This document shows positions 35,716 through 46,120 of a stretch of DNA of 64,000 nt, in pieces. The notes below the pieces were generated by a model. It was not told where the DNA came from and did not search any database. It worked only from the letters and a program-made list of their open reading frames with translations. The DNA is from Pseudomonas sp. NCCP-436 (GTDB lineage: Bacteria; Pseudomonadota; Gammaproteobacteria; Pseudomonadales; Pseudomonadaceae). Made by a program: the position numbers and the translations under genes. Each line of letters starts with the position of its first letter. Position 1 is the stretch's first letter. The DNA is taken from contig NZ_BPLZ01000002.1 in the NCBI RefSeq assembly GCF_019656335.1, positions 114,904 through 178,903 of the forward strand. Direction: 5' to 3'.

Positions 35716-37137
35716 ATGAGAAAAATCAAATCCGTTGCGCCATTGCTGGTCGCAGCGCTGCTATGGGGGCAAAGCCTGCTGGCGCAGGCCAGTCTGCCGG
35801 ACTTCACGGAACTGGTGGAGAGTGCCTCGCCTGCCGTGGTCAACATCAGTACACGGCAGAAAATGCCAGAGCGTAGTATGGCGGGGCAGTCCGGTCTTCC
35901 CGATCTGGAAGGGCTGCCGCCGATTTTTCGTGAGTTCCTAGAACGCAGTATTCCGCAAATGCCGCGCAGTCCGGGGGAGCGTCAGCGCGAGGCTCAGTCG
36001 CTTGGCTCCGGTTTCATCATTTCGCCAGATGGCTACGTGCTGACCAACAATCATGTTGTGGCCGATGCTGATGAAATTATTGTGCGTCTTTCCGACCGCA
36101 GTGAGCTTGAGGCACGTCTGGTTGGAGCTGATCCGCGCAGCGATGTGGCGTTGCTGAAGGTGGAGGGTTCCGGATTGCCGACCGTGCCGCTGGGCAAGGC
36201 TGACGATCTGAAGGTGGGTGAATGGGTACTGGCTATTGGCTCTCCTTTCGGTTTCGATCACTCGGTCACAGCCGGTATTGTCAGCGCCAAGGGACGGAGT
36301 CTGCCGACCGAGAACTATGTGCCATTCATTCAGACCGATGTGGCCATCAATCCGGGCAATTCAGGCGGGCCGCTGTTTAACCTCAAGGGTGAGGTGGTTG
36401 GAATCAACTCGCAGATTTTCACCCGTTCCGGCGGTTTCATGGGGCTTTCCTTTGCCATTCCCATGGAAGTGGCCATGCAGGTCGCCGATCAATTGAAGGC
36501 TGAGGGGCGTGTCACTCGGGGCTGGCTGGGTGTGGTGATTCAGGAAGTGAACAAGGATCTTGCAGAGTCCTTTGGCCTGAATAAGCCGGCAGGGGCTCTG
36601 GTAGCCCAGGTGCTCGAGGGCGGACCTGCGGACAAGGGTGGTCTGCAGGTGGGCGATGTGATCCTGAGTCTCAATGGCAAGCCTATCGTTGTGTCGGCGG
36701 ATTTGCCGCATCTTGTTGGTGGGCTCAAACCGGGTGAGCGGGCGGAGATGGAAGTGGTTCGCGATGGTTCGCGCCAGAAACTGGCTCTGACCATCGGCAC
36801 CCTGCCGGAGGAAGGTCAGGAGCTGGCTGCGGCCGGCATCGGTGGCGGCGAGCGCAGCAGCAACCGATTGGGTGTGACTGTGGCGGAGTTGACGTCGGAG
36901 CAAAAAAAGAGCCTCGACCTGCGCGGTGGCGTGGTAGTCAAGGAGGTGCTCAATGGCCCGGCAGCGATGATCGGCCTGCGTCCAGGTGATGTCATTACTC
37001 ACCTGAACAACCAGACTATCGACTCAGCGGAAAACTTCGCTCGCGTGGCCAAGGCTCTGCCGAAGAACCGCTCGGTGTCGATGCGTGTGCTGCGTCAGGG
37101 CCGTGCCAGTTTCATCACCTTCAAGCTGGCCAACTAA
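35716..37137 (+). CDS. mucD: periplasmic serine protease MucD (DegP/HtrA family)
   Basis: MucD is a HtrA-type protease/chaperone that clears misfolded periplasmic proteins and restrains alginate induction. The 473-residue product has a signal peptide (cut near LAQA), a trypsin-like domain with the triad His113 (NNHVV), Asp143 (RSDVALL) and Ser216 (GNSGGP), and two PDZ domains (about 260-350 and 375-465). The ATG at 35716 follows GGGGAG by 11 bases. A terminator lies 19 bases after the stop. Confidence 0.95.
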   Translation: MRKIKSVAPLLVAALLWGQSLLAQASLPDFTELVESASPAVVNISTRQKMPERSMAGQSGLPDLEGLPPIFREFLERSIPQMPRSPGERQREAQSLGSGFIISPDGYVLTNNHVVADADEIIVRLSDRSELEARLVGADPRSDVALLKVEGSGLPTVPLGKADDLKVGEWVLAIGSPFGFDHSVTAGIVSAKGRSLPTENYVPFIQTDVAINPGNSGGPLFNLKGEVVGINSQIFTRSGGFMGLSFAIPMEVAMQVADQLKAEGRVTRGWLGVVIQEVNKDLAESFGLNKPAGALVAQVLEGGPADKGGLQVGDVILSLNGKPIVVSADLPHLVGGLKPGERAEMEVVRDGSRQKLALTIGTLPEEGQELAAAGIGGGERSSNRLGVTVAELTSEQKKSLDLRGGVVVKEVLNGPAAMIGLRPGDVITHLNNQTIDSAENFARVAKALPKNRSVSMRVLRQGRASFITFKLAN

Positions 37138-37155
37138 GTCATGTGAGAAATCCTC

Positions 37156-37179
37156 AAGGGCGCTCTCGGGCGCCCTTTT
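37156..37179 (+). terminator. Rho-independent terminator after mucD
   Basis: AAGGGCGC (37156-37163) pairs with GCGCCCTT (37170-37177) around a 6-base loop; the T run reaches 37179. It closes the algU operon. Confidence 0.85.
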
Positions 37180-37222
37180 CATTTCTGTTGCTGATCGCAT
37201 GGAGACTGTCCCGCGGCAGGCG

Positions 37223-37251
37223 TGACGGGCACATGAGGGCTCATGTACAAT
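37223..37251 (+). promoter_or_regulatory. probable sigma-70 promoter of lepA-lepB
   Basis: TACAAT (37246-37251) is a good -10 element. A weak -35, TGACGG (37223-37228), sits 17 bases upstream. It lies just after the mucD terminator and 54 bases before lepA. Confidence 0.5.
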
Positions 37252-37304
37252 CTGCGGCTATTTTCGGCAAGCATCTTGCCTGTGCCCTCTTCGAGTGTTG
37301 ATCT

Positions 37305-39104
37305 GTGAGTGACCTGAGTCATATCCGAAATTTTTCCATCATCGCCCATATCGACCATGGCAAGTCGACGCTGGCGGATCGCTTCATCCAGATCTGCGGG
37401 GGGCTGTCCGAGCGGGAAATGGAGTCCCAAGTACTGGACTCTATGGATCTTGAGCGTGAACGCGGTATCACCATCAAGGCGCACAGCGTCACGCTGCACT
37501 ACAAGGCGAAGGACGGCAAGACTTACCAGTTGAACTTCATCGATACCCCCGGGCACGTTGACTTCACCTACGAGGTCAGTCGTTCGCTGGCGGCTTGCGA
37601 GGGGGCGCTGCTGGTAGTCGATGCTGGCCAGGGTGTCGAGGCACAGTCAGTGGCCAACTGCTATACCGCCATTGAGCAGGGCCTTGAGGTCATGCCGGTG
37701 CTGAACAAGATGGATCTGCCTCAAGCCGAGCCGGAGCGGGTCAAGGAGGAGATCGAGCACATCATCGGTATCGACGCCACTGAAGCCGTGCCCTGTAGCG
37801 CCAAGAGCGGCATGGGCGTTAACGATGTGCTGGAACGACTGGTTCAGGTCATCCCGCCTCCGACAGGCGAGATTGATGCACCACTGCAGGCGTTGATCAT
37901 CGACTCCTGGTTCGACAACTATCTGGGAGTGGTGTCGCTGGTGCGCGTGCGTCACGGGCGCGTCAAGAAAGGGGACAAAATTCTCGTCAAGTCGACCGGC
38001 AAGATTCATCAGGTCGACAGCGTCGGTGTGTTCACCCCCAAGCACACCGCCACCGAAGATCTCAAGGCCGGTGAGGTGGGCTTTATCATTGCCGGCATCA
38101 AGGACATCCTCGGCGCCCCGGTGGGTGATACCCTGACCCTGGCCTCGACGCCGGACGTAGAGATGCTGCCGGGCTTTCAGCGGGTCAAGCCGCAGGTTTA
38201 TGCGGGCCTGTTTCCGGTCAGCTCCGATGACTTCGAGGATTTTCGCGAGGCGCTACAGAAACTGACCCTGAACGATGCTGCGCTGCAGTACGAGCCGGAA
38301 AGCTCCGATGCTCTGGGCTTCGGCTTCCGTATCGGCTTCCTCGGCATGCTGCACATGGAGATCATTCAGGAGCGCCTTGAGCGCGAGTATGACCTGGATC
38401 TGATCACCACCGCGCCGACCGTGGTGTTCGAGGTGGAGTTGAAAAATGGCGAGGTGGTCTATGTCGACAACCCGTCCAAGCTGCCGGATCTGGCCTCCAT
38501 CGCCGATATGCGCGAGCCCATTGTGCGAGCCAACATTCTTGTGCCTCAGGAGCACCTGGGGAACGTCATTACCCTGTGCATCGAGAAGCGTGGTGTGCAG
38601 CGCGACATGCATTTCACCGGCAACCAGGTTCAGGTTTCCTATGATCTGCCGATGAATGAGGTGGTACTGGACTTTTTCGATCGGCTGAAGTCGGTTAGTC
38701 GTGGCTATGCGTCGCTGGATTACAGTTTTGACCGCTTCGAATCGGCTAATCTGGTCAAGCTGGATGTGCTGATCAACGGTGAGAAGGTCGATGCTCTGGC
38801 GCTGATTGTGCACCGTGACAAGGCCCATCACAAGGGACGTGCCCTGACCGAGAAAATGAAGGAACTGATTCCGCGGCAGATGTTCGATGTAGCCATTCAG
38901 GCAGCCATCGGTGGACAAATCGTGGCGCGTACTACGGTCAAGGCGCTGCGCAAAAACGTATTGGCCAAGTGTTACGGCGGCGATGTCAGCCGGAAGAAAA
39001 AGCTGCTGGAGAAGCAGAAGGCCGGTAAGAAACGGATGAAGCAGGTAGGCAGCGTGGAAATCCCGCAGGAAGCCTTCCTTGCAGTGCTTAAAGTGGATAG
39101 CTAG
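37305..39104 (+). CDS. lepA: translation elongation factor 4 (LepA)
   Basis: LepA is a ribosome-dependent GTPase acting in translation initiation and back-translocation. The 599-residue protein has G1 AHIDHGKST (about 14-22), G3 DTPGH, G4 NKMD, EF-G-like domains II, III and V, and the LepA-specific C-terminal domain ([21 protein letters not shown]). The GTG start gives [20 protein letters not shown]. It is followed 6 bases later by lepB, the conserved pair. Confidence 0.97.
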   Translation: MSDLSHIRNFSIIAHIDHGKSTLADRFIQICGGLSEREMESQVLDSMDLERERGITIKAHSVTLHYKAKDGKTYQLNFIDTPGHVDFTYEVSRSLAACEGALLVVDAGQGVEAQSVANCYTAIEQGLEVMPVLNKMDLPQAEPERVKEEIEHIIGIDATEAVPCSAKSGMGVNDVLERLVQVIPPPTGEIDAPLQALIIDSWFDNYLGVVSLVRVRHGRVKKGDKILVKSTGKIHQVDSVGVFTPKHTATEDLKAGEVGFIIAGIKDILGAPVGDTLTLASTPDVEMLPGFQRVKPQVYAGLFPVSSDDFEDFREALQKLTLNDAALQYEPESSDALGFGFRIGFLGMLHMEIIQERLEREYDLDLITTAPTVVFEVELKNGEVVYVDNPSKLPDLASIADMREPIVRANILVPQEHLGNVITLCIEKRGVQRDMHFTGNQVQVSYDLPMNEVVLDFFDRLKSVSRGYASLDYSFDRFESANLVKLDVLINGEKVDALALIVHRDKAHHKGRALTEKMKELIPRQMFDVAIQAAIGGQIVARTTVKALRKNVLAKCYGGDVSRKKKLLEKQKAGKKRMKQVGSVEIPQEAFLAVLKVDS

Positions 39105-39110
39105 GGCTCT

Positions 39111-39965
39111 ATGTCGATCAATTTCCCGCTCCTTCTGGTTATTGCCGTTGCTGTGTGCGGCTTTCTGGCACTTGTGGATCTGATTCTGCTGGCGCCGCGC
39201 CGCCGTGCTGCAATCACGGCTTATCAGGGGCGGGTCGACGATCCGGATGACCGGGTGCTGGAGCGTCTGAACAAGGAGCCTCTGCTGGTTGAATACGGCA
39301 AGTCGTTTTTTCCGGTTCTGGCCATCGTGCTGGTGCTGCGTTCGTTCCTCGTCGAACCGTTCCAAATTCCGTCCGGCTCGATGAAGCCGACTTTGGAAGT
39401 AGGTGACTTCATTCTGGTCAACAAGTTTGCCTATGGAATCCGTTTGCCGGTGCTCGATACCAAGGTGATCGAGGTGGACAACCCGCAGCGTGGCGATGTG
39501 ATGGTGTTTCGTTATCCCAGTGATCCGAGCATCAACTACATCAAGCGCGTAATTGGTGTGCCGGGCGATCGTATCCAGTACACCTCGGACAAGCGTCTGC
39601 TGATCAATGGTGAAGTGGTGAGCGAGCAGCTGTTGGGCGAGGAAGCCGGCTCTCTCGGCGGCGCCATGCTCTACCGTGAACGGCTTGGCCAAATAGAACA
39701 TACCATCCGCAAGGAAATGTCCCGTATGCGTCGCGAACCCGGAGGGGAATGGGTGGTTCCGGAAGGACACTACTTCATGATGGGTGACAACCGCGACAAT
39801 TCCAATGACAGCCGCTACTGGCGCGACAGTCATACTCCCCGGGAGCTTTGGGGCATGGTGCCGGATGACCATATTGTCGGTAAGGCATTCGCCATCTGGA
39901 TGAGCTGGCCAAGCCCGAAGACTGGCAATTTGCCGAACTTCTCGCGCGTCGGCCTGATTCATTGA
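39111..39965 (+). CDS. lepB: signal peptidase I LepB
   Basis: LepB cleaves Sec and Tat signal peptides at the outer face of the inner membrane. The 284-residue product has two N-terminal membrane helices (about 5-28 and 64-80), the catalytic Ser90 in PSGSMKPTL and Lys145 in YIKRVIGVPGD, and the late GDNRDNSNDSRYWR box. It is co-transcribed with lepA. Confidence 0.96.
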   Translation: MSINFPLLLVIAVAVCGFLALVDLILLAPRRRAAITAYQGRVDDPDDRVLERLNKEPLLVEYGKSFFPVLAIVLVLRSFLVEPFQIPSGSMKPTLEVGDFILVNKFAYGIRLPVLDTKVIEVDNPQRGDVMVFRYPSDPSINYIKRVIGVPGDRIQYTSDKRLLINGEVVSEQLLGEEAGSLGGAMLYRERLGQIEHTIRKEMSRMRREPGGEWVVPEGHYFMMGDNRDNSNDSRYWRDSHTPRELWGMVPDDHIVGKAFAIWMSWPSPKTGNLPNFSRVGLIH

Positions 39966-40053
39966 GCACTGGCGCGCTGTTCTGGATCGTGTCACAGGCT
40001 ATAAATGGTCTGGCCGTGTGGCCTTTCAACAAGACCGATCTGTGGGGATAGAC

Positions 40054-40431
40054 ATGACTTTTGCGCGTTCGCAGCAGGGACTTTCCTTTCTCGGCTGGCT
40101 GGTGGTTCTGGCCGTAGTGGCATTCTTCGCTAGTGCCGCCTTCAAGCTTTTTCCGCATTACATGGATTACATGGCACTGCAGAAGGTCATTACTTCGGTA
40201 GAGACCGAAGCGTTGGCGGAGGTGCGCAGTGTCGGAGACTTCTATGTCCACGTCAGCAAGGGCATGCAGGTCAACGGCATCAACGACCTGGCACCGCGTG
40301 ACATCATGGACGTCAAAATGGAGAACCACGAATTTCGGGTTCACCTGAAGTATGAAAAACGTGAGCCGCTGATCGAGAACATCGGTCTAGTGGTGGACTT
40401 TGACAAAGAATTTCGTGTACGGATGCCGTGA
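40054..40431 (+). CDS. DUF4845 membrane-anchored protein
   Basis: This is a 125-residue protein with an N-terminal type IV pilin-like helix ([26 protein letters not shown]), which gives the DUF4845 signature, and a small extracytoplasmic domain. The ATG at 40054 is chosen over an upstream GTG at 40018 because it starts right at the helix. It sits between lepB and rnc, its usual place, and overlaps rnc by 4 bases. Function unknown. Confidence 0.85.
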   Translation: MTFARSQQGLSFLGWLVVLAVVAFFASAAFKLFPHYMDYMALQKVITSVETEALAEVRSVGDFYVHVSKGMQVNGINDLAPRDIMDVKMENHEFRVHLKYEKREPLIENIGLVVDFDKEFRVRMP

Positions 40432-41117
40432 GTCCCAATCTGACCCGCCTTGAGCGCAAGCTCGGATACACCTTCAAAAACCAGGATCTGATGATCCTGG
40501 CACTGACTCATCGCAGTTTCGCTGGTCGCAATAACGAGCGTCTGGAATTTCTTGGCGATGCCATTCTCAATTTTGTTGCCGGAGAGGCGCTGTTCGAGCG
40601 CTTTCCACAGGCTCGCGAAGGGCAGCTTTCGCGTCTGCGCGCACGGTTAGTCAAGGGCGAGACGCTGGCTGTACTGGCCCGTGGGTTTGATCTGGGCGAG
40701 TACCTGCGTCTGGGCTCGGGTGAGCTCAAGAGTGGCGGTTTTCGCCGCGAATCGATTCTGGCCGATGCTCTTGAGGCGCTGATCGGTGCCATCTACCTGG
40801 ACGCGGGTATGGACGCTGCGCGTGAGCGAGTGCTGGCCTGGCTTGATACCGAGCTTGATGGCCTGACCCTGGTCGATACCAACAAGGATCCGAAGACGCG
40901 ACTGCAGGAGTTCCTGCAGTCACGGGCCTGCGAATTGCCTCGCTACGAGGTGGTGGACATTCAGGGTGAGCCGCACTGTCGTACCTTCATGGTCGAGTGC
41001 CAGGTCTCCCTGCTCAATGAAAAGACCCTGGGCCAGGGTGGCAGCCGTCGTATCGCCGAGCAGGTTGCTGCCGCTGCGGCACTGATTGCCCTAGGGGTGG
41101 AGAATGGCAATGACTGA
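40428..41117 (+). CDS. rnc: ribonuclease III
   Basis: RNase III cleaves double-stranded RNA in rRNA maturation and mRNA decay. The 229-residue product has the signature [14 protein letters not shown] (about 36-49) with catalytic acidic residues, a second acidic [15 protein letters not shown] motif and a C-terminal dsRNA-binding domain (KTRLQEFLQ...[16 protein letters not shown]). The GTG start overlaps the previous stop (GTGA). Confidence 0.96.
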   Translation: MSPNLTRLERKLGYTFKNQDLMILALTHRSFAGRNNERLEFLGDAILNFVAGEALFERFPQAREGQLSRLRARLVKGETLAVLARGFDLGEYLRLGSGELKSGGFRRESILADALEALIGAIYLDAGMDAARERVLAWLDTELDGLTLVDTNKDPKTRLQEFLQSRACELPRYEVVDIQGEPHCRTFMVECQVSLLNEKTLGQGGSRRIAEQVAAAAALIALGVENGND

Positions 41118-42012
41118 TGCACCTGTGACCCGCTGCGGCTATGTTGCCATCGTTGGCCGTCCCAATGTGGGGAAGTCGACACTGCTCAACCACATTCTTG
41201 GACAGAAGCTGGCGATCACTTCACGCAAGCCGCAGACGACCCGCCACAACATGCTCGGAATCAAGACCGAGGGTGCAGTGCAGGCTGTATATGTGGATAC
41301 GCCGGGGCTGCACAAGAACAACGAGAAAGCGCTCAACCGTTACATGAACCGCAGCGCCACCACTGCGCTCAAAGACGTTGACGTGGTTGTGTTTGTGGTC
41401 GATCGCACGCGCTGGACTGACGAGGATCAGATGGTGCTGGAGAAGGTGCAGCATGTGCGCTGTCCGGTACTGCTGGCGGTGAACAAGGCTGACCGCCTGG
41501 AGGACAAGGCCGAGCTGTTGCCGCATCTTCACTGGCTGGCGGAAAAGCTGCCACAGGCCGAGATTGTGCCGATTTCCGCTTTGCACGGGCACAACCTCGA
41601 TACTCTCGAGCGCCTGGTGGGCGAACGCCTGCCGGAATCCGAACATTTCTACCCGGAAGACCAGATCACGGACCGTTCCAGCCGCTTCCTGGCTGCCGAG
41701 CTGATTCGTGAGAAGATCATGCGCCAACTGGGCGCCGAGGTGCCCTATCAGATCACAGTGGAAATCGAGGATTTCAAACTCGAAGGCCGTGTTCTGCACA
41801 TTCACGGACTGATCCTGGTAGAACGTGAAGGGCAGAAGAAAATCATCATCGGTGACAAGGGTGAGCGCATCAAACGCATCGGCCAGGAGGCACGCAAGGA
41901 CATGGAAACCATGTTCGACTCCAAGGTGATGCTCAACCTCTGGGTCAAGGTCAAGGGTGGCTGGTCCGATGATGAACGCGCCCTGCGTTCGCTGGGCTAT
42001 CTGGATCAGTAG
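41110..42012 (+). CDS. era: GTPase Era
   Basis: Era is an essential GTPase that assists 16S rRNA 3' processing and 30S assembly. The 300-residue product has G1 GRPNVGKST (16-24), [11 protein letters not shown] (G2), DTPGL (G3), NKAD (G4) and a C-terminal KH domain ([18 protein letters not shown]). I start at the ATG at 41110: GGAG lies 7 bases upstream, whereas the ATG at 41104 is too close. It overlaps rnc by 8 bases. Confidence 0.96.
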   Translation: MTDAPVTRCGYVAIVGRPNVGKSTLLNHILGQKLAITSRKPQTTRHNMLGIKTEGAVQAVYVDTPGLHKNNEKALNRYMNRSATTALKDVDVVVFVVDRTRWTDEDQMVLEKVQHVRCPVLLAVNKADRLEDKAELLPHLHWLAEKLPQAEIVPISALHGHNLDTLERLVGERLPESEHFYPEDQITDRSSRFLAAELIREKIMRQLGAEVPYQITVEIEDFKLEGRVLHIHGLILVEREGQKKIIIGDKGERIKRIGQEARKDMETMFDSKVMLNLWVKVKGGWSDDERALRSLGYLDQ

Positions 42013-42038
42013 GAGCTGCCCTGGGCGATTTTCCCTTC

Positions 42039-42728
42039 ATGACTCTCGCCGCCTACATCCTGCATAGTCGCCCGTACAAGGAAAGCAGCGCACTGGTGGA
42101 CTTCTTCACCCCACAGGGGCGTGTTCGTGCCGTGCTGCGGGCCGCGCGAGGCAAGGTCGGCAGCGTCGCTCGTCCATTCGCTGTACTGGATCTTGAGTTG
42201 CGCGGGCGCACCGAGCTGAAGACGGTTGGCCGCCTGGAAAGCACTGAAGTGCCTCTGCTGTTGAGCGGTGAGGCGCTGTTCTCCGGACTCTATCTCAATG
42301 AACTGCTGATGCGTCTGCTGCCAGTGGAGGATCCGCATCCGGCGATGTTTCGACACTATGCACTGACACTGCAGGCGCTGGCTGCCGGGCGTGCCCTGGA
42401 GCCGCTACTGCGTGCCTTTGAATGGCGTCTGCTGGATGAACTGGGCTATGGTTTCGCGCTGGATCGTGACCAGTACGGCCAACCGGTGGAGCCCGGAGCG
42501 CTGTACCGCTGGCAGCAGGACATCGGTCTGGTTGCGGTGGCACAGCTGCAGCCCGGCGTGTTTCAGGGGAGGGAGTTGCTGGCCATGGCCGAGGCGGACT
42601 GGCAGGTGCCGGGCGCCCTGGCGGCGGCCAAGCGGCTGATGCGCCAGGTACTGGCCCCCCATCTTGGCGGCAGACCACTGGTCAGCCGCGAGCTTTTCAT
42701 GACACTCAAGGAGTCCAAGCGTGACTGA
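42039..42728 (+). CDS. recO: DNA repair protein RecO
   Basis: RecO anneals strands and loads RecA with RecR in the RecFOR pathway. The 229-residue product has the N-terminal OB fold ([34 protein letters not shown]) and a helical C-terminal domain. It lies in the rnc-era-recO-pdxJ chain and overlaps pdxJ by 8 bases. No zinc-finger cysteines are evident. Confidence 0.93.
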   Translation: MTLAAYILHSRPYKESSALVDFFTPQGRVRAVLRAARGKVGSVARPFAVLDLELRGRTELKTVGRLESTEVPLLLSGEALFSGLYLNELLMRLLPVEDPHPAMFRHYALTLQALAAGRALEPLLRAFEWRLLDELGYGFALDRDQYGQPVEPGALYRWQQDIGLVAVAQLQPGVFQGRELLAMAEADWQVPGALAAAKRLMRQVLAPHLGGRPLVSRELFMTLKESKRD

Positions 42729-43467
42729 GGCCAATCGTATTTTGCTCGGTGTGAACATCGACCACGTTGCCACCCTGCGCCAGGCGCGTGGTACGCGTTA
42801 CCCGGATCCGGTCAAGGCGGCGCTGGATGCCGAGGAAGCGGGTGCCGACGGTATCACTGTGCACTTGCGTGAAGATCGCCGGCATATCCAGGATCGCGAT
42901 GTGCGGGTGCTGGCTGATGTGCTGCAGACCCGGATGAACTTCGAGATGGGGATCACCGACTTCATGCTTGGCTTTGCCGAGCAGATTCGTCCGGCACACG
43001 TATGTCTGGTACCGGAAACCCGTCAGGAGCTGACTACCGAGGGTGGTCTGGACGTGGCAGGGCAGGAGGCGCGCATTGCCGCGGCGGTTGAGCGGCTATC
43101 GCTGGCCGGATGCGAGGTCTCGTTGTTTATCGACGCCGAGGAGCGGCAGATCGAGGCCGCCATGCGGGTTGGTGCCCCAGCCATTGAGCTGCATACCGGT
43201 CGCTATGCCGACGCTCATACGGCAGACGAAGCGGCCGAAGAGCTGTCGCGTATTCGCGAGGGAGTCATTTGTGGGCTGAACCATGGGCTGATCGTCAATG
43301 CCGGCCACGGCCTGCACTATCACAACGTCGAGGCGGTAGCGGCGATTCCCGGTATCAATGAGTTGAACATCGGTCATGCGCTTGTCGCCCACGCGCTGTT
43401 CGTCGGCTTCAAGCAGGCGGTGGCGGAGATGAAGGCGTTGATTGTCGCGGCAGCCGAGCGCGGCTAA
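42721..43467 (+). CDS. pdxJ: pyridoxine 5'-phosphate synthase PdxJ
   Basis: PdxJ condenses 1-deoxy-D-xylulose 5-phosphate with 3-amino-2-oxopropyl phosphate to form PNP. The 248-residue TIM barrel starts [23 protein letters not shown] and has [24 protein letters not shown] and [18 protein letters not shown], with the conserved Glu and His residues. The GTG start overlaps recO. The next gene is convergent. Confidence 0.96.
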   Translation: MTEANRILLGVNIDHVATLRQARGTRYPDPVKAALDAEEAGADGITVHLREDRRHIQDRDVRVLADVLQTRMNFEMGITDFMLGFAEQIRPAHVCLVPETRQELTTEGGLDVAGQEARIAAAVERLSLAGCEVSLFIDAEERQIEAAMRVGAPAIELHTGRYADAHTADEAAEELSRIREGVICGLNHGLIVNAGHGLHYHNVEAVAAIPGINELNIGHALVAHALFVGFKQAVAEMKALIVAAAERG

Positions 43468-43472
43468 GTCTC

Positions 43473-44258
43473 TCAAAGACCAGGCTCGGCGGGCCATTGT
43501 GACTCGCGCAGTCCCGGTTCTTCAGCGCCCGGTAGCCAGCGTTGATGGATGCGGCTGAACCTGCCGTCATGTTTCATCGCATCCAGAGCCGCCTGCCAGC
43601 GTTGGATCAGTGCGTCGTCGGTATCCAGCGAGAAGGCGATGTAGCCGTAGGCGTGGCGATAGGGGAAGACCGCTTCGACCTCATCCGGGCGCAGGTGAGC
43701 GACCTGTGCGGCTGCTTCGCCCCGGGCGTAGAAACTCAGATTGTCTGCCAGGATCAAGGGCACCCTACCACTGCGTAACAGTTGGAACATCTGTTCCGGT
43801 TCGTTCACTCCCAGCAGGTTGTTCATGCCGGCCGCGCGCAGTTCCTGATAGCTGAACCAGTCGCGCGGAACCGCAATTGCCCGGATTGCGGTCAACTCCT
43901 GGTGACGGCTGATGGAGATGCCTGAGCCGCGTAGTGCATAGAAGTTGTCGTGCGCTAGGATGATCGGGCCAACCCACTTGAACAGTGGTTCGCGCTGAGG
44001 ATTACGCATGGTGGGGAAGATGGCGGTGCCGGGTGTGGTCTGGGCAATGTGGTAGGCCCGTGCCCAAGGCACTATCTGCAGAGTGGCGCTCTGGTCGAGC
44101 TGGTGGAGCAGTTCCTTAACCACCTCGACAGCCATGCCTCTGGGCTGGCCCTCGTGACTGAAACTGATGGGCGGATACTCTTCGGTGTATAGCTGCAACG
44201 CCAGCACTGAGCCGGGAAAGATCCATGAAAACAGTAGAAGTAGCGTGGCCGTCTTCAT
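43473..44258 (-). CDS. orphan extracellular solute-binding protein, family 3
   Basis: This 261-residue exported protein has a signal peptide cut near SVLALQ. LYTEEYPPISFSHEGQPRGMAVEVVKELLHQLDQSATLQIVPWARAYHIAQ is characteristic of amino-acid-type binding proteins of the same subset as the gene at 27929-28684 (VPWARA versus HPWARS). No ABC partner lies nearby. Its ribosome site lies inside an 8-bp palindrome just upstream. Confidence 0.8.
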   Translation of the reverse strand: MKTATLLLLFSWIFPGSVLALQLYTEEYPPISFSHEGQPRGMAVEVVKELLHQLDQSATLQIVPWARAYHIAQTTPGTAIFPTMRNPQREPLFKWVGPIILAHDNFYALRGSGISISRHQELTAIRAIAVPRDWFSYQELRAAGMNNLLGVNEPEQMFQLLRSGRVPLILADNLSFYARGEAAAQVAHLRPDEVEAVFPYRHAYGYIAFSLDTDDALIQRWQAALDAMKHDGRFSRIHQRWLPGAEEPGLRESQWPAEPGL

Positions 44259-44262
44259 TATC

Positions 44263-44286
44263 TGACTCGCAAACGGAGGCGAGTCA
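44263..44286 (-). repeat. perfect palindrome upstream of the solute-binding protein gene
   Basis: TGACTCGC and GCGAGTCA (44263-44270 and 44279-44286) form an 8-bp inverted repeat with an 8-base spacer. It begins 5 bases upstream of the start codon at 44258 and 41 bases after the cmoB stop. No T tract follows, so it could be an operator or a hairpin occluding the ribosome site. Confidence 0.5.
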
Positions 44287-44326
44287 CAAGCATACCTTGT
44301 TGCAGGCTTAAAGGCGTTGATTCAGC

Positions 44327-45295
44327 TCAGGGCTTGCGTGCTACCAGTACTGCGCGGGTCGGGGCGGGCAAGCCTTCGATGGTGCGGCTGTGGTCGGCCG
44401 GGTCGAGAAACTCCGGCAGCGACTGGAAACGCATCCATTCGGTGGCGCGTTGTTCTTGCACCGAGGTGGTGCTGACGTCTACGCAGCGTACATCCTCGAA
44501 ACCGGCGCGGCGTAACCAACGCTCCAGTGCTGGCACCGAAGGCAGGAACCAGACGTTGCGCATCTGTGCGTAGCGATCCTCGGGCACCAGTACCTGCTCG
44601 GCATCGCCTTCGATCACCAGCGTTTCCAGTACCAGTTCACCACCTTTGACCAGCGTATCCTTGAGGTCGAGCAGATGGTCGATAGGCGAGCGGCGGTGGT
44701 ACAGCACGCCCATGGAGAACACCGTATCGAAGCCTTCCAGTCGCTGCGGCAGCTCCTCGAAACCCAGTGGCAGATGCCAGGCTGGCAGTTCCGGCAGGTA
44801 GCGCTTCATGGCCAGGAACTGACAGAGGAACAGCCAGTTGGGGTCGACGCCGATTACGCTGGCGGCGCCGGCGCCGAGCATGCGCCACATGTAGTAGCCA
44901 TTGCCGCAGCCGACATCGAGGATGCACTTGCCGCGAAGGTCAAGGTGCGGTGCGACGCGCTGCCATTTCCAGTCCGAGCGCCATTCTGTGTCGATATGTA
45001 CGGCAAACAGATCGAACGGTCCCTTGCGCCAGGGGATCAGGCCCTGTAGGGCGCTTTTGAGCTGTGCGCGCGTGGCTTCGTCGCAGTTGCCGCCGACAGC
45101 GAAGTGTTGGGCCAGCTCGATCTGGCTGGCGTTCAGTGTAGGCAGTGCCTGCACGGCGCCGTACCAGCGTGGCAGGTCGCCGTGACCGATGGCCAGCTTG
45201 GCATCCAGTTGCCGTGGCAGATCGGCGGCCCAGTCCTGTAATGGGCTGCCGGCCAACTGTGCCTGCAGTGCGTCGAGATCCAGATCGCGCATCAT
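44327..45295 (-). CDS. cmoB: tRNA U34 carboxymethyltransferase CmoB
   Basis: CmoB transfers a carboxymethyl group from carboxy-SAM to 5-hydroxyuridine at position 34 of certain tRNAs, giving cmo5U. The 322-residue length matches the family. Features are [23 protein letters not shown] (SAM-fold motif I), [12 protein letters not shown] and [11 protein letters not shown] start at 45295 ([14 protein letters not shown]), which overlaps the cmoA stop; upstream in-frame starts run into cmoA. Confidence 0.95.
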   Translation of the reverse strand: MMRDLDLDALQAQLAGSPLQDWAADLPRQLDAKLAIGHGDLPRWYGAVQALPTLNASQIELAQHFAVGGNCDEATRAQLKSALQGLIPWRKGPFDLFAVHIDTEWRSDWKWQRVAPHLDLRGKCILDVGCGNGYYMWRMLGAGAASVIGVDPNWLFLCQFLAMKRYLPELPAWHLPLGFEELPQRLEGFDTVFSMGVLYHRRSPIDHLLDLKDTLVKGGELVLETLVIEGDAEQVLVPEDRYAQMRNVWFLPSVPALERWLRRAGFEDVRCVDVSTTSVQEQRATEWMRFQSLPEFLDPADHSRTIEGLPAPTRAVLVARKP

Positions 45296-46035
45296 GGCAG
45301 AGCCACCAGCGAGGCGAAGTTCAGGCACTGGAACCAGAGCACGATCTTGCTGAAGCCGGCGGCCTGCAGGCGCTTTCGGTGCTGCTCAAGGCTGTCTGGC
45401 AGCATCACCTTCTCGATGGCGCTGCGTTTCTGGGCGATTTCCAGTTCGCTGTAGCCATTGGCGCGCTTGAAGGCCAGATGCAGATCGGTCAGCAGATCGT
45501 GTTCCGTGTTGTCTTCAAAGCGCAGCTTTTCCGAGAGAATCAGTGCGCCGCCGGGCAGTAGTGCCTGATGAATGCGGCGCAGCAGTTGCAGGCGCTGTTC
45601 CGGCGGGATGAACTGCAGGGTGAAGTTCATTGCCACCAGCGAACAGGGCTGAAGCTCCAAGCTGAGGATGTCTGCCTCTATCACCTCGGCGGGCAGTAGT
45701 TCCTGGAACATGGCGTCCTGTGCCTGCAGGTACTCGGCGCAGCGGGTGACCATGGCTGGCGAGTTGTCCACGGCAATCACCCGGCAGCCCCCGCTCTGTA
45801 CATGCCTGCGTAGTGCCTGGGTCACTGCTCCCAGCGAGGCGCCGAGATCGTAGAGGACAGTGTTTGGCTGGGCGAAGCTGCCGGCCAGCACGCCGATGTT
45901 TTCGACAATGGTGGGATAGCCGGGCACCGAGCGTTTGATCATGTCCGGGAATACCCGAACCACGTCCTCGTTGAACACGAAATCGGGAACCTCGGTAAGA
46001 GGCTGGGCAAACAGGCGATCGGATTCTTGGCGCAC
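45292..46035 (-). CDS. cmoA: carboxy-S-adenosyl-L-methionine synthase CmoA
   Basis: CmoA makes carboxy-SAM from SAM and prephenate for CmoB. The 247-residue methyltransferase fold has [36 protein letters not shown] and [20 protein letters not shown]. It begins with GTG ([13 protein letters not shown]) and its stop overlaps the cmoB start (CCATGATG), so the pair is coupled. Confidence 0.94.
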   Translation of the reverse strand: MRQESDRLFAQPLTEVPDFVFNEDVVRVFPDMIKRSVPGYPTIVENIGVLAGSFAQPNTVLYDLGASLGAVTQALRRHVQSGGCRVIAVDNSPAMVTRCAEYLQAQDAMFQELLPAEVIEADILSLELQPCSLVAMNFTLQFIPPEQRLQLLRRIHQALLPGGALILSEKLRFEDNTEHDLLTDLHLAFKRANGYSELEIAQKRSAIEKVMLPDSLEQHRKRLQAAGFSKIVLWFQCLNFASLVALP

Positions 46036-46120
46036 GGCAGTTGCAATGGTTGACGGAAAAGGCCGGCATTTTAGCCAAGTGACGGCGAGTCGTCAGGCTT
46101 TCTTGGCGACTCGTCGCGGA

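Noticed and set aside
38253..39995. 580-codon open frame opposite lepA and lepB
   Set aside because: Antisense shadow spanning two certain genes.
44317..44330. TTGATTCAGCTCAG as an ANR box
   Set aside because: The second half-site is CTCAG rather than ATCAA, and the sequence overlaps the end of cmoB.
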